Part shown: one piece after another, positions 42,928 to 51,473 of the stretch
How the letters are laid out: each line of letters starts with the position of its first letter
Position numbering within the stretch: the stretch's first letter is position 1
NCBI GenBank assembly: GCA_023436885.1
Contig: JAEZHI010000048.1
Location: 54,708-118,707, forward strand
Direction: 5' to 3'
Length of the DNA: 64,000 nucleotides
DNA from: Pseudomonadota bacterium
GTDB lineage: Bacteria; Pseudomonadota; Alphaproteobacteria; Rhizobiales; Pleomorphomonadaceae
Made by a program: the position numbers and the translations under genes
The notes under the pieces: model-generated
Seen by the model: the letters and a program-made list of their open reading frames with translations, nothing else
The model's database searches: none
What the model was told of the DNA's origin: nothing

Positions 42928-43919
42928 TTGCCGGCCGCGACGGCGGCCATCACCGAGCTGTCGATCTGCTTTGCGGCATCGAGCTTGGTGTCGGCGGCGC
43001 CGTTCTCGAGGTTGAGCTGCATCACCGTGTCGAAGATGCCGTAGAGCTTGCCCGGCTTGTCGGGCGTGCCGATATCGGCCTCGGCGGTGGCGAGGTCGCT
43101 GTAGACGAGCGAGGTGTCGAGCACGTCCTTCACCTCGGCGTCGCTGAGATTGTAGTGCGGCGCGGCGATGGAGATGAACTTGGCCGGGTCGGTCTTGTAG
43201 AGCTCGACGGCCTTGTAGATGCCCTTCAGGAAGTTCTGGTACTTGACCGGGTTGGCCTTGATGTCGTCCTGCCGGGCGGTGATCACGTCGACGATGATGT
43301 CGCTGTCCTTGGAGGAGATCAGCAGCGTCGGCTTGCGGCTGGCGCTGTTGGTGAGCGCTTGCGACATGAAGGGCTGGTAGCTGGCGACGGCGGCGATCGA
43401 GGTGTCGGTGAACACGGCGACCGTGTCGGCGGTGGCGATCTCCTTGATGTCGAGATCCTTGAAGGAGAGGCCCTCCTTCTTGAGCGCCAGCTGCAGCAGG
43501 AGGCGGGCGGGGATGTTCGGCTCGGAGGCAACCGTCTTGCCCTTGAGATCGGCCACCGACTTGATCGAGCCGTCGGCGATCACGCCGTCGCCGCCGACCG
43601 AGCGGTCGATGGTGCCGATGATGACGCCGGGGGTGTCGGCGTTGCGCGGGCGGCCCTGGTGTTCGCCGACCGTGCGCATGTCCACCTCGATGTCGCCGCG
43701 CGCCATGGCGGCCAGCACGTTGGTGCGGTCGTCCTCGAACTTCATGTCGACCGTCAGGCCGAGGTCCTTGAAGTAGCCGAGGTCGGAGGCGACCAGCACG
43801 GGGGCGAAGCCCGGCCAGGTGGGCGTCAGCGCCCGGATGACGTCGGCGGCGTGGGCGGAGGCGGTGAGGGCGATAAATCCGGTGGCAGCGGCGGCGGCGA
43901 GACTGAGCGTGGGCTTCAT
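42924..43919 (-). CDS. ABC transporter substrate-binding protein (NMT1/TauA-like)
   Basis: The 331-residue precursor has a signal peptide (MKPTLSLAAAAATGFIALTA) cleaved near SAHAADV. The mature part (GFAPVLVASDLGYFKDLGLT, MARGDIEVDM, DLKGKTVASEPN) is of the NMT1/SsuA/TauA group that binds nitrate, sulphonates, pyrimidines and similar small molecules. It is the first gene of the operon and sets what is imported. Its ligand is unknown; a guanidino or cyclic urea-like compound is inferred from downstream enzymes. Confidence 0.9.
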   Translation of the reverse strand: MKPTLSLAAAAATGFIALTASAHAADVIRALTPTWPGFAPVLVASDLGYFKDLGLTVDMKFEDDRTNVLAAMARGDIEVDMRTVGEHQGRPRNADTPGVIIGTIDRSVGGDGVIADGSIKSVADLKGKTVASEPNIPARLLLQLALKKEGLSFKDLDIKEIATADTVAVFTDTSIAAVASYQPFMSQALTNSASRKPTLLISSKDSDIIVDVITARQDDIKANPVKYQNFLKGIYKAVELYKTDPAKFISIAAPHYNLSDAEVKDVLDTSLVYSDLATAEADIGTPDKPGKLYGIFDTVMQLNLENGAADTKLDAAKQIDSSVMAAVAAGK

Positions 43920-44006
43920 GACGTACGGCTCCATGGGCACGTTGGCGAGGGGCGGAGGTCATGATTGTTAATACTTAGGTGGAAGGATATTAGAATTATC
44001 GGAACA

Positions 44007-44030
44007 TTACATCGAGAAGTATCAATGTAA
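44007..44030. promoter_or_regulatory. LysR-type operator in the divergent promoter
   Basis: TTACAT-N12-ATGTAA is an inverted repeat 12 bp before the LysR start and 88 bp before the ABC operon. Such dyads usually bind the LysR protein and give autorepression plus inducer-dependent activation of the divergent operon. Confidence 0.6.
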
Positions 44031-44042
44031 CCGGAGGGTGAA

Positions 44043-44939
44043 ATGCGCCGCCTCGATAACATCGATCTCCGGTTGCTGCGGGTGTTCATGGCCATCGTCG
44101 ATGCCGGTGGCTTCCCTGACGCGCAGGTTGCACTCAACCTGTCGCAGTCGACGCTCTCCACCCACCTGTCGGCGCTGGAGAAGAAGCTCGGCGGCCAGCT
44201 CTGCGAGCGCGGTCGCGGCGGCTTCCGCCTGACGCCGTTCGGCGAGACGACCTATGCGGCGGCCAAGACGCTGTTCAATGAGGTGGATGCTTTCCAGAAC
44301 CGGGTGGGCCGCGACCGGACCATGCTGGTGGGCCGGCTCAGGATCGGCATCGTCGACGGGGTGGTGACCAACCCCAAGCTCGGCCTGCAGACGGCGCTCG
44401 GCCGCTACATGGAATACGCATCGGAGGTGTTCATCGACCTGACGCTGGCGACGCCGTCGGAGCTTGAGCAGTCGCTGATGTATGGCACGCGCGACATCGT
44501 GGTGGGGCCGTTCTCGCAGAAGGCGCCGGGCATCAACTACATCCCGCTCTATCGCGAGGCGCATGCGCTCTACTGCGGCAAGGGCCATCCGCTGTTCGCC
44601 GTGCCGGCCCGCGACATCGACCACGCCCAGCTCGAGAGCTCGCTGTTCTCGGTGAGGAAGTATCGTCAGCTCGACGACCTCTACCGGGTCAACCATCCCC
44701 GGGCCAGCGGCTCGGTGGCGCACATGGAAGCGCAGGTGATGATGATCCTCTCCGGCCGCTTCATCGGCTACCTGCCGCGCCAGATCGGTGACGCCTGGGC
44801 AGCGCAGGGTGAGATGCGCGCGCTGCGCCCCGAGAGCTACGGCTTCGACAGCCCGCACTTCATCGCGGTCAGACGCGCCAACGGCCCGCAGCCGCTGATC
44901 GATGCTTTCGTGAAGGAGCTGGTGGCGCAGGCGAGGTGA
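44043..44939 (+). CDS. LysR-family regulator of the guanidino operon
   Basis: The 298-residue protein has N-terminal HTH LRVFMAIVDAGGFPDAQVAL, NLSQSTLSTHLSALEKKLG, and effector domain VGRLRIGIVDGVVTNPKLGL. CCGGAGGG stands just before the ATG. It lies divergent from the eight-gene operon with a 123-bp gap that contains a dyad, so it most likely senses the imported compound or a product of it. Confidence 0.88.
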   Translation: MRRLDNIDLRLLRVFMAIVDAGGFPDAQVALNLSQSTLSTHLSALEKKLGGQLCERGRGGFRLTPFGETTYAAAKTLFNEVDAFQNRVGRDRTMLVGRLRIGIVDGVVTNPKLGLQTALGRYMEYASEVFIDLTLATPSELEQSLMYGTRDIVVGPFSQKAPGINYIPLYREAHALYCGKGHPLFAVPARDIDHAQLESSLFSVRKYRQLDDLYRVNHPRASGSVAHMEAQVMMILSGRFIGYLPRQIGDAWAAQGEMRALRPESYGFDSPHFIAVRRANGPQPLIDAFVKELVAQAR

Positions 44940-44984
44940 AGGGGGAGGGGAAGGGGGAAGGAGCGCTCTGGCTGAGGAGGCTGT

Positions 44985-46260
44985 TAAGCTCCGACGGAGA
45001 TCCTGCCTCAACGGCGATATCCGTCAGGTGGGAAATTGATTCAGGGCGCGAATCCAGGTGCCTGTTCCGTCAACACAAAATTAACCTCCTGCGCGAGGGC
45101 AAGGACTCTGGGGTGAGGGGGCGTATCGGGCCTGCATTCGCTGGCACGTGATATCGGCGGGGACCTCAGGACGAGAAGGCGCTGAGGCACGTATCGGGCG
45201 GCGCCATGGAATGGCTGGCCGGTCGGAAAATGATTCAAGCTGGAGGGCTATCCGCTTGGTTCATCAATACAAAATTAACCTGCGATGCTCCGTTGGGGGC
45301 GGGTTTCGATGGTGCCTGGAGCTTGATATCGGCCGGGAGCTCCACCTTCCTGAGATCCTCGCGTTCGCAAGGATGACGGATTTATATAAATGATAACAGC
45401 TGGATAGAACGCATCTTCAGCTTGGCTCCCCTTCCTATCATGCTGTCTTCCTTGCGAAAGCGAGGATCTCAGGACGAGAAGGCGCTGAGGCCTATATCAG
45501 GTGCCGCTGGCCGGTCGGAAAATGATTCAAGCTGGAGGGCTATCCGCTTGGTTCATCAATACAAAATTAACCTGCGATGCTCCGTTAGGGGGTATCGGGT
45601 TTCGATGGTGCCTGGAGCTTGATATCGGCCGGGAGCTCCACCTTCCTGAGATCCTCGCGTTCGCAAGGATGACGGATTTATATAAATGATAACAGCTGGA
45701 TAGAACGCATTTTCAGCTTGGCTCCCCTTCCTATCATGCTGTCTTCCTTGCGAAAGCGGGGATCTCAGGACGAGAAGGCGCCGAGGCCTATATCAGGTGC
45801 CGCGTGGAACTGCTCTCGGTCTGAAAATGATTCAAGGCGGGAATCTATCTCTTTGTTTCATCAACATGAAGTCGCCGTCGCTCGTGATTTCTAGGAGCTG
45901 GGGGATGAGGAAATGGCTCAAGCCCCGACCACCCGGAAGCGCCATATCCAGCGGATTTCCGCCTTTTCCGGGGTGGTGCTTCTTAATGAAGGGTTAAAGC
46001 GGATCGGAAGTTGATTCAGGTCTGGCGCCTATCCGATTGTTTCAGAATCACAAAATCGTTCTCTTCAGAGGGGCGGAGTGCTCTGGGTAGGGCCGGTATC
46101 CGGGCGCGAAGAGGCTTTTTGCCTCGTGATGGGGCGGCCAATTGCCGGGGAGTTGCTGTGGATCCCAAAGTTTGCCGCCCTTGCGCAGCCAGGCTTTCGA
46201 TGGGAAATTGATTCAAGGTAGGCGCGTATCTGTATGTTATATCAACGTAATTTATATCTA
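44985..46260. repeat. GATTCA repeat family interleaved with hairpin-pair elements
   Basis: A degenerate unit, GGAAAATGATTCAAG, about 20 bp, then TTCATCAATACAAAATTAAC, recurs at about 45030, 45223, 45515, 45820, 46003 and 46203. Copies at 45223 and 45515 sit in near-identical tandem blocks of 292 bp, and a third, more diverged block follows at 45818. Each block also contains one hairpin pair. No gene is supported in 44940-46720 apart from the repeats and the structure at 46291. Confidence 0.8.
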
Positions 46261-46290
46261 GTTCGTAAGGTGTAGGGTCTCGGCTTGGGT

Positions 46291-46385
46291 GCATTCGATG
46301 GCACGAGTGAGGTTTTCACTGCACTGAAGTCCCTTTCGACCGAATGCAGCGCTCTGCCGCTGGGCCATTCCGCTTTCGTGCGGGA
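46291..46385. other. Nested inverted repeat with a tRNA-like stretch
   Basis: GCATTCG (46291-46297) pairs with CGAATGC (46341-46347), and between them AGTGAGG-TTTTCACT forms an inner hairpin. The minus strand of 46340-46385 reads GCGGAATGGCCCAGCGGCAG-AGCGCTGC, like the start of a tRNA with D-arm, but no anticodon stem or T-arm follows. It is a structured element or a tRNA remnant. Confidence 0.35.
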
Positions 46386-46720
46386 TGGAAGATCCATCGG
46401 AAAATGAGTCGGGTTTGATTGCGAAGTGGCTGTTTTAATTAGGTAATCGCATAATCCTGCGCGCCCCGCCGTCTGCGCTGCTCAGTTCCGGATTCAACAC
46501 CGGTCGCGGCAACCTCACAGCTTGAATCAACTGCTTCATCTGGAAACCGCCAGGGGCCGTGGCGCGTCCGCTCATTCATCCGGGAATAAACTTGAGTATT
46601 ATATACATGTTTTGTATAACGAGGCATGGCCGTTCTTCGCGTCGCCGGCTGGCTTGATGGCGTGGTTGGCGTTGGCGGGCGGCAGATCACCTCTTCCTCT
46701 TGAGCCAATGGGGGATGCGC

Positions 46721-47251
46721 ATGTGTGACCATCTGTTCGTCGTGACCGGTGGACCCGGTACCGGGAAAAGCAAGTTGATCCATGCGCTGGCCCGTCGCGG
46801 CGTCACCAGCATGCAGGGCGGGGGAGGGGCGATCATCCGCGACCAGGTGAAGATCGGCGGGTCGGCCCTGCCATGGGGCGACCGGGCGCTCTATGCCGAA
46901 CTGATGCTGGGCTGGGAGTTTCGATCCTATCACGAGGCCGAGGCGATGACCGGCCCGGTGGTGATGGACTGCGGCCTGCCCGACATCGTCAGCTACTATC
47001 GCGAGTTCGGATTGCCGGTGCCGCCGCATGTCGAGGCGGCGGCGCGACGCTTCCGGTATAATGAGACGGTGTTCCTCGCCCCCTATTGGGATGCCGTCTT
47101 CACCGAGCCGCAGCCCGGCCGGAAGGAAGCCGCCGCCACCGGCAAGACCATGGCCGAGACCTATGCCGACCTCGGCTACCGGGTGATCGAACTGCCGCTC
47201 GCCAGCGTCGAGGCGCGCGCCGATTTCGTGATGGCGCGATTGAGGGCCTGA
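46721..47251 (+). CDS. AAA_28-type NTPase, diverged copy
   Basis: The 176-residue P-loop protein has TGGPGTGKSKLIHALARR. Compared with its neighbour at 47397 it has Lys in place of Thr after GKS, GGGGAI in place of EAGRAI and MDCG in place of MDRG. Three likely active-site positions are therefore changed while the frame and length are kept. GGGGG stands 7 nt before the ATG at 46721. Family members are kinase-like; the substrate is unknown. Confidence 0.8.
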   Translation: MCDHLFVVTGGPGTGKSKLIHALARRGVTSMQGGGGAIIRDQVKIGGSALPWGDRALYAELMLGWEFRSYHEAEAMTGPVVMDCGLPDIVSYYREFGLPVPPHVEAAARRFRYNETVFLAPYWDAVFTEPQPGRKEAAATGKTMAETYADLGYRVIELPLASVEARADFVMARLRA

Positions 47252-47329
47252 TGACGGGACGGCGGGCGAGGGCGTCTTCGATTGCCGTCCGCTGCCTTTC
47301 GGGTTAGTTTGATCCTGTGCCGCATATGA

Positions 47330-47347
47330 CCCCGCGCCTTCGCGGGG
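47330..47347. repeat. Short GC-rich hairpin between the NTPase genes
   Basis: CCCCGCG-CCTT-CGCGGGG forms a 7-bp stem. It resembles the core of the hairpin-pair family but lacks the CCTGAGGT flank. It could terminate or stabilise the upstream transcript. Confidence 0.55.
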
Positions 47348-47396
47348 CTAGCCGCCGGCGCACTTCCCCCATCAAATCCAATTTTGAGGATGGCAC

Positions 47397-47945
47397 ATGT
47401 GTGACCATTTGTTTGTCGTGACCGGTGGTCCGGGCACGGGAAAGAGCACGTTGATCGAAGCGCTGGCGCGGCACGGCATCGGCCACATGCCGGAAGCGGG
47501 GCGGGCGATCATCCGCGATCAGGTGAACATTGGCGGGCCGGCGCTGCCATGGGGCGACCGCGCGCTCTATGCCGAACTGATGCTGGGCTGGGAGCTGCGC
47601 TCCTATCACGAGGCCGAAACGATGCCCGGCCCGGTGGTAATGGATCGCGGCATACCCGACGTCATTGGTTACCTAAGGTTGATTAATTTGCAAGTGCCCG
47701 TTCATGCCGAGGTGGCGGCACAAAGATATCGATACAACCGAACGGTGTTCCTGGCGCCCTATTGGGAAGAGATCTTCGCGCAGGACGCCGAGCGCAAGCA
47801 GGGGTGCGAGGAGGCCGAGGCGACAGGGCGGATGATGAAGGAGACCTACGAGGGGCTCGGGTATGAGTTGGTCGAGCTGCCGAAAGCGAGCGTGGAGGAG
47901 CGGGTGGCCTTCGTGATGGAGACGGTGGGGAGGACGCCTTCGTGA
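47397..47945 (+). CDS. AAA_28-type NTPase
   Basis: The 182-residue cytoplasmic P-loop NTPase has Walker A TGGPGTGKSTLIEALARH, the following EAGRAIIRDQ, and MDRGIPDVIGYLR as probable Walker B or lid region. It resembles AAA_28/nicotinamide-riboside-kinase-like ATPases. It is about 60% identical to the gene at 46721 by eye, indicating tandem duplication, and it keeps the usual active-site residues. Confidence 0.85.
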   Translation: MCDHLFVVTGGPGTGKSTLIEALARHGIGHMPEAGRAIIRDQVNIGGPALPWGDRALYAELMLGWELRSYHEAETMPGPVVMDRGIPDVIGYLRLINLQVPVHAEVAAQRYRYNRTVFLAPYWEEIFAQDAERKQGCEEAEATGRMMKETYEGLGYELVELPKASVEERVAFVMETVGRTPS

Positions 47946-48049
47946 TGCCCTCATCGACGCTCGCCAGACCGGCCGAAACACTCTAGACGTTTTGATCTGC
48001 AAGCCTTCATCTTGCGAGCGAGTCGCAAAAAGAACGGGAGAGGTTCGGC

Positions 48050-48292
48050 GTGAGGAAGCTTCTGTCCATCGTGTTTGTGATCGTCGTCGCCCTGGCCGTC
48101 ACCTTCGGCTGGCGCTGGTACAGCTATGTGAGCAACACCGAGAGCCCCTATGACGAGGTAGGCATCGAGCTCAACAGCCGCATGCCGATGCCCTTGCGCA
48201 CGTGGGGCTGTCTCAAGCTGAAGGCCACCTTCGGCGCCGTGGTGCCGCCCTATGGCTGCGCCGCGGGGGATGGTACGACCTGGATCGAGTGA
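48050..48292 (+). CDS. Small membrane-anchored hypothetical protein
   Basis: Starting at GTG 48050, with GGGAGAGG 6 nt upstream, the 80-residue protein has one N-terminal membrane helix (LLSIVFVIVVALAVTFGW) and a short outer part with two Cys (TWGCLKLK and PYGCAAG) that may form a disulphide. Family not recognised. Confidence 0.65.
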   Translation: MRKLLSIVFVIVVALAVTFGWRWYSYVSNTESPYDEVGIELNSRMPMPLRTWGCLKLKATFGAVVPPYGCAAGDGTTWIE

Positions 48293-48311
48293 GGGCTTGA
48301 GGACGGTCCTG

Positions 48312-49229
48312 TCACATCCGCCGTTCAAGGGAAGATTGCAGCGATGCGACCAGGGCGGCGCGTTGACCGGGCTTGAGCTTGTCGAGGTTTTGTTGACGCC
48401 AGCGTACGGCTGGGAGCTCGGCGACATGGCCGATGGTCAGCAAGGGCCATTCGGGTTCGCCGCGTTCGAAGCCGATCAGGAACGCGCGGTGATGATCTGG
48501 CATGCCGCCGATCAGGCTATCTAACATGGCCCGCCGCGCCTCGACCAACTCGTCCAGGGATACCGGTTCGGCGGTCATGCCTTCGAAGCCGTTGCGGTAC
48601 TCATCGGCGAGGTCCTTCAGGCGGCCGGAAAGCACCTCGCCCATCGGCCGATGATGGCTGAGCACATAAACGACGAAGGCTGCGCGCAGCCTGTCGGTGA
48701 GGCCCTCGTTTGCCAATAGCCCGCGCACATCGAAGAGGTCGCGCGGGTGCTGTCGGTCCAGTGCGGCGACCAGCTTGCCGGCAAACAGGTCCTCGAAGGA
48801 GACGACGCTGGTTTCGGCAAAGCCGAAGGTGTCTTCGACCGCCTCGGCAACCGGGATCACCGACGGCTCGTGGACCACGCCGCGCAGCACGGGCGAAACC
48901 TCGATCTTGACCTGCGTTCTGTCGGCGGCGACCAGAAGGCGGAGGACCTCGCCATCGTGGATGCTCTCGGCCACATGCGCACCGGGAAGGCTGGCGAGGA
49001 TGTTCGCCTTGATGCGCTTCATCGCGGCGTTGATGTCAGCCAGGGCTTTGGGTCGCGCGTGCGTTGGCAGGTACATGAGGTCGATGTCGACCGAGAGGCG
49101 TGGCAGGTTGCGCAAGAAGAGGTTGATCGCCGTGCCGCCTTTCAGGGCGAAGCAAGCCTCCTGCGCGACGACCGGAATGAGCCGCATCAGCAGCCGCACC
49201 TGGGCCTGATACGGATCACGAAACGGCAT
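48312..49229 (-). CDS. AbiEii/AbiGii-family nucleotidyltransferase toxin
   Basis: The 305-residue nucleotidyltransferase-like toxin has FALKGGTAINLFLRNLPRLS followed by VDIDLMY, the GG...DxD core, and the later FEDLFAGKLVAALDRQHPRD with LFDV. AbiEii-type toxins block growth by modifying nucleotides or tRNA and can give phage abortive infection. Its start overlaps the antitoxin gene by 14 bp, in the usual antitoxin-first order. Confidence 0.88.
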   Translation of the reverse strand: MPFRDPYQAQVRLLMRLIPVVAQEACFALKGGTAINLFLRNLPRLSVDIDLMYLPTHARPKALADINAAMKRIKANILASLPGAHVAESIHDGEVLRLLVAADRTQVKIEVSPVLRGVVHEPSVIPVAEAVEDTFGFAETSVVSFEDLFAGKLVAALDRQHPRDLFDVRGLLANEGLTDRLRAAFVVYVLSHHRPMGEVLSGRLKDLADEYRNGFEGMTAEPVSLDELVEARRAMLDSLIGGMPDHHRAFLIGFERGEPEWPLLTIGHVAELPAVRWRQQNLDKLKPGQRAALVASLQSSLERRM

Positions 49230-50007
49230 CGAGATCTCCGGGTACTGTGATCAGGTAGACCGGATCGAGCTTGCCGCCGGGGACGAGCGCGCGCTTGCCC
49301 GATCCGAGATCGATGGCCGACTTGTCGAGGCGTTTCAGCCAGGCGTGATTGTGGCGATCGGCGAAGAAGAAGAACAGGCGCTTGACCTTGACGCTACGGC
49401 AGTCGGCGAGAAGCGTTTGTAGCAGTCGTGGACTGAAGTTGGCGGCGCCCTGCATGATCATGTCGGCTTGGTGGAAGCTTTCATGGCGCGGCAACTCGTC
49501 GAGCATTTCGAGATAGGCTCGCTCGGGCTGCGAGAGAGTCAGAGGCCAGTCCCATTGTCCCCAGGGGATGGCCGTCAGGCTGTTCTGGCCATCGTTGCGG
49601 AACAGGAGCGTGCTGCTGCGATAGACAAAACTTTGAGGCAGATGGAGCTTCTGCAACCAGGTTGGCGGCTTCTCTGGTCCGTAGAGGTAAACGGTTCTGG
49701 TGTCCTGCGTCAGGTAATGGGCAAAGCCCTGCAGCTCCAGCGCCGTGCGTCCCCCGACGGTAAGTGGCGCGTGTGAGAGCAGGGTCTGGAGCGATATGAC
49801 GACCTGCTGCCAGCTCAGCTTGCCACGCGGCTTCTTGTAGACGCTGCGTGCCGGCTGTTCCAGCCAGCCGGCCTTGACGTAGTAGCTGCGCAAGTTGCTG
49901 GCGATGCCGCGTTGTTCGAGCCATGCGGCGTCAACGATCAAGCCTTCGGGCAGATCGTTTGCGAGTTGGTTTAGCAAGGATACATTTTGCTCAGACATGT
50001 TGAGCAT
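49216..50007 (-). CDS. AbiEi-family antitoxin with winged helix
   Basis: The 263-residue protein contains N-terminal winged-helix-like AAWLEQRGIASNLRSYYVKA followed by GWLEQPARSVYKK, then LTVGGRTALELQGFAHYL, which is the pattern of AbiEi/AbiEi_3 antitoxins. These repress their own promoter and counter the toxin without direct contact (type IV). The start may be the ATG at 49998. An inverted repeat upstream is the probable operator. Confidence 0.85.
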   Translation of the reverse strand: MLNMSEQNVSLLNQLANDLPEGLIVDAAWLEQRGIASNLRSYYVKAGWLEQPARSVYKKPRGKLSWQQVVISLQTLLSHAPLTVGGRTALELQGFAHYLTQDTRTVYLYGPEKPPTWLQKLHLPQSFVYRSSTLLFRNDGQNSLTAIPWGQWDWPLTLSQPERAYLEMLDELPRHESFHQADMIMQGAANFSPRLLQTLLADCRSVKVKRLFFFFADRHNHAWLKRLDKSAIDLGSGKRALVPGGKLDPVYLITVPGDLDAVS

Positions 50008-50018
50008 TTTAGTATTTT

Positions 50019-50041
50019 CTCAAACCGAACTCAAGTTTGAG
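50019..50041. promoter_or_regulatory. Probable AbiEi operator
   Basis: CTCAAAC-N9-GTTTGAG is a perfect inverted repeat starting 11 bp before the antitoxin start codon, with a further similar AGTTTGATTGAG nearby. AbiEi proteins bind such repeats to repress the operon. Confidence 0.6.
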
Positions 50042-50094
50042 TTATGGCATAATTATTCAGTTTGATTGAGTAAATTATTGGTTTGATAAACCGA

Positions 50095-50390
50095 TGAGGC
50101 ACGGTATCGGCCGGGAGCGCTGTTCTGCCTGAGGTCCTGCGCCTAAAGCGCAGGATGACAGCTTGATACGAGCTGGTGCAGCGATTACCGCTTTGTTTCC
50201 TTTATATAAATCTGTCATCCTGCGCTTTAGGCGCAGGACCTCGGGACGAGAAGGTGACGAGGGCTCTATCAGGCTTCCTGTGACGGGATGAAATCAGCCC
50301 CATCCATCGGCCAAAGGCTGGACACTCGGAGATCTGTGCATGCCGTAACGCCTTCGCCAGGATGACGAATTTATATATAGGTGACAGTCG
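50095..50390. repeat. Hairpin-pair element, CCTGCGC stem type
   Basis: The forward arm CCTGAGGTCCTGCGCC-TAAAGCGCAGGATGACA (near 50135) and inverted arm TGTCATCCTGCGCTTTA-GGCGCAGGACCTCGG (near 50215) share one stem type on both sides. A partial forward arm, GCCTTCGCCAGGATGACG, lies at 50350-50368. No gene is supported in 50042-50441. Confidence 0.85.
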
Positions 50391-50441
50391 GATAGGCTTT
50401 CGCAGGCACCGCCGAACGGTGCGCCGCCGTCCCGCCGCTCC

Positions 50442-51344
50442 TCACACCCCCGTCCCCCGCTTCGCGCTCTCGCTCATGAAATCCACGAAGGTCCTGACCT
50501 TCGCCGAGAGATACTTCCGGCTGGGGTAGACGGCGTAGAGGGTGAGGGAGAGTTTGGCGGCGTCGGGCATCAGCATTTCGAGGCGGCCGGCGGCGATGTC
50601 GTCGGCGGCCATCCAGGTGGGTAGGAAGACGAGGCCCATGCCGGCGAGCGCCGCGAGGTGGAGGATGGTTTCGTTCTCGCTCAGCATGACGATGCGGAAC
50701 GTCACCTTGTGCGGGCCGTCGGGGCCGCGCAGCATCATGCTGTCGCCGGGGGCGATGCCGCTGAAGCGCAGCATGGCGTGGCCGTTGAGGTCGTCGATGT
50801 CGCGCGGGCGGCCGGTGCGGGCGAGATAGTCGGGCGAGGCCATCAGGCGGAACTCGATGTCCATGATCGGCCGGGCGACGAGGCCGGGATCGAGCCGCTC
50901 GGGGTTGGTGGCGCGCAGCGCAAGGTCGAAGCCCTCGTCGACCAGGTTGACGAGGCGGCCCGAGAGATCGAGGTCGAGGCAGACGTCGGGGTAGCGGCGA
51001 TTGTAGTCGGCCATGCGCTCGACGAAGGGGGCGCTGGCGATCCACACCGGCGCGCTGAGCTTGAGCGTGCCGCGCGGCGCCAGCGTGGCGTTGCCGATCG
51101 CCGCTTCCACCTCGTCGACGCTCTCCAGCACCTGGCGGATCTGGTTGAAGTAGAGCGTGCCGGCCTCGGTGAGGCTGACGCGCCGGCTGGTGCGGTTGAG
51201 CAGCCGGCTGCCGAGCCGGTTCTCCAGCTGCATCACATGCTTGCTGGCCATGGCTGGCGATATGCCGAGGCGCTCGGCGGCGGCGGTGAATCCGCGCAAT
51301 TCGGCAACGGTGCAGAACACCCTGAGGCTGGCGAGCGTATCCAT
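50442..51344 (-). CDS. LysR-family transcriptional regulator
   Basis: The 300-residue protein starts MDTLASLRVFCTVAELRGFT with HTH AAERLGISPAMASKHVMQLE, followed by an effector domain. The type (KHVMQLENRLG) is common among regulators of small oxidoreductase and dioxygenase genes. It is divergent from the dioxygenase/DoxX pair and probably controls it. Confidence 0.9.
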   Translation of the reverse strand: MDTLASLRVFCTVAELRGFTAAAERLGISPAMASKHVMQLENRLGSRLLNRTSRRVSLTEAGTLYFNQIRQVLESVDEVEAAIGNATLAPRGTLKLSAPVWIASAPFVERMADYNRRYPDVCLDLDLSGRLVNLVDEGFDLALRATNPERLDPGLVARPIMDIEFRLMASPDYLARTGRPRDIDDLNGHAMLRFSGIAPGDSMMLRGPDGPHKVTFRIVMLSENETILHLAALAGMGLVFLPTWMAADDIAAGRLEMLMPDAAKLSLTLYAVYPSRKYLSAKVRTFVDFMSESAKRGTGV

Positions 51345-51355
51345 CGATCTTCAAC

Positions 51356-51377
51356 ATTGAGGAAAAGGTTCTTCAAT
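51356..51377. promoter_or_regulatory. LysR-type dyad upstream of the dioxygenase
   Basis: ATTGA-N12-TCAAT is an inverted repeat 12 bp upstream of the LysR start codon, in the 129-bp divergent promoter. It is a candidate site for the neighbouring LysR protein. Confidence 0.5.
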
Positions 51378-51473
51378 GGACGGCAGATTGATCCCTATTG
51401 GGGAAAAGATCAAATTGTCTTTCAAGAACAGACCGACACACGCCGGCCGATTTGACCCTAGAGGGCGATCCCG

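Noticed and set aside
42106..43962. Open frame of 618 codons joining the permease to upstream sequence
   Set aside because: The upstream part is an out-of-frame reading of the binding-protein gene. The permease starts at 42927 by ATGA overlap.
43920..44042. Guanidine riboswitch before the ABC operon
   Set aside because: The leader is short, 123 bp shared with a divergent gene, and I see no ykkC-type or mini-ykkC ACGR hairpin pair. A covariance-model search would settle this.
46340..46385. A tRNA gene on the minus strand
   Set aside because: Only an acceptor-like and D-arm-like stretch is present. No anticodon stem, variable region or TTCGA T-loop follows in the right place.
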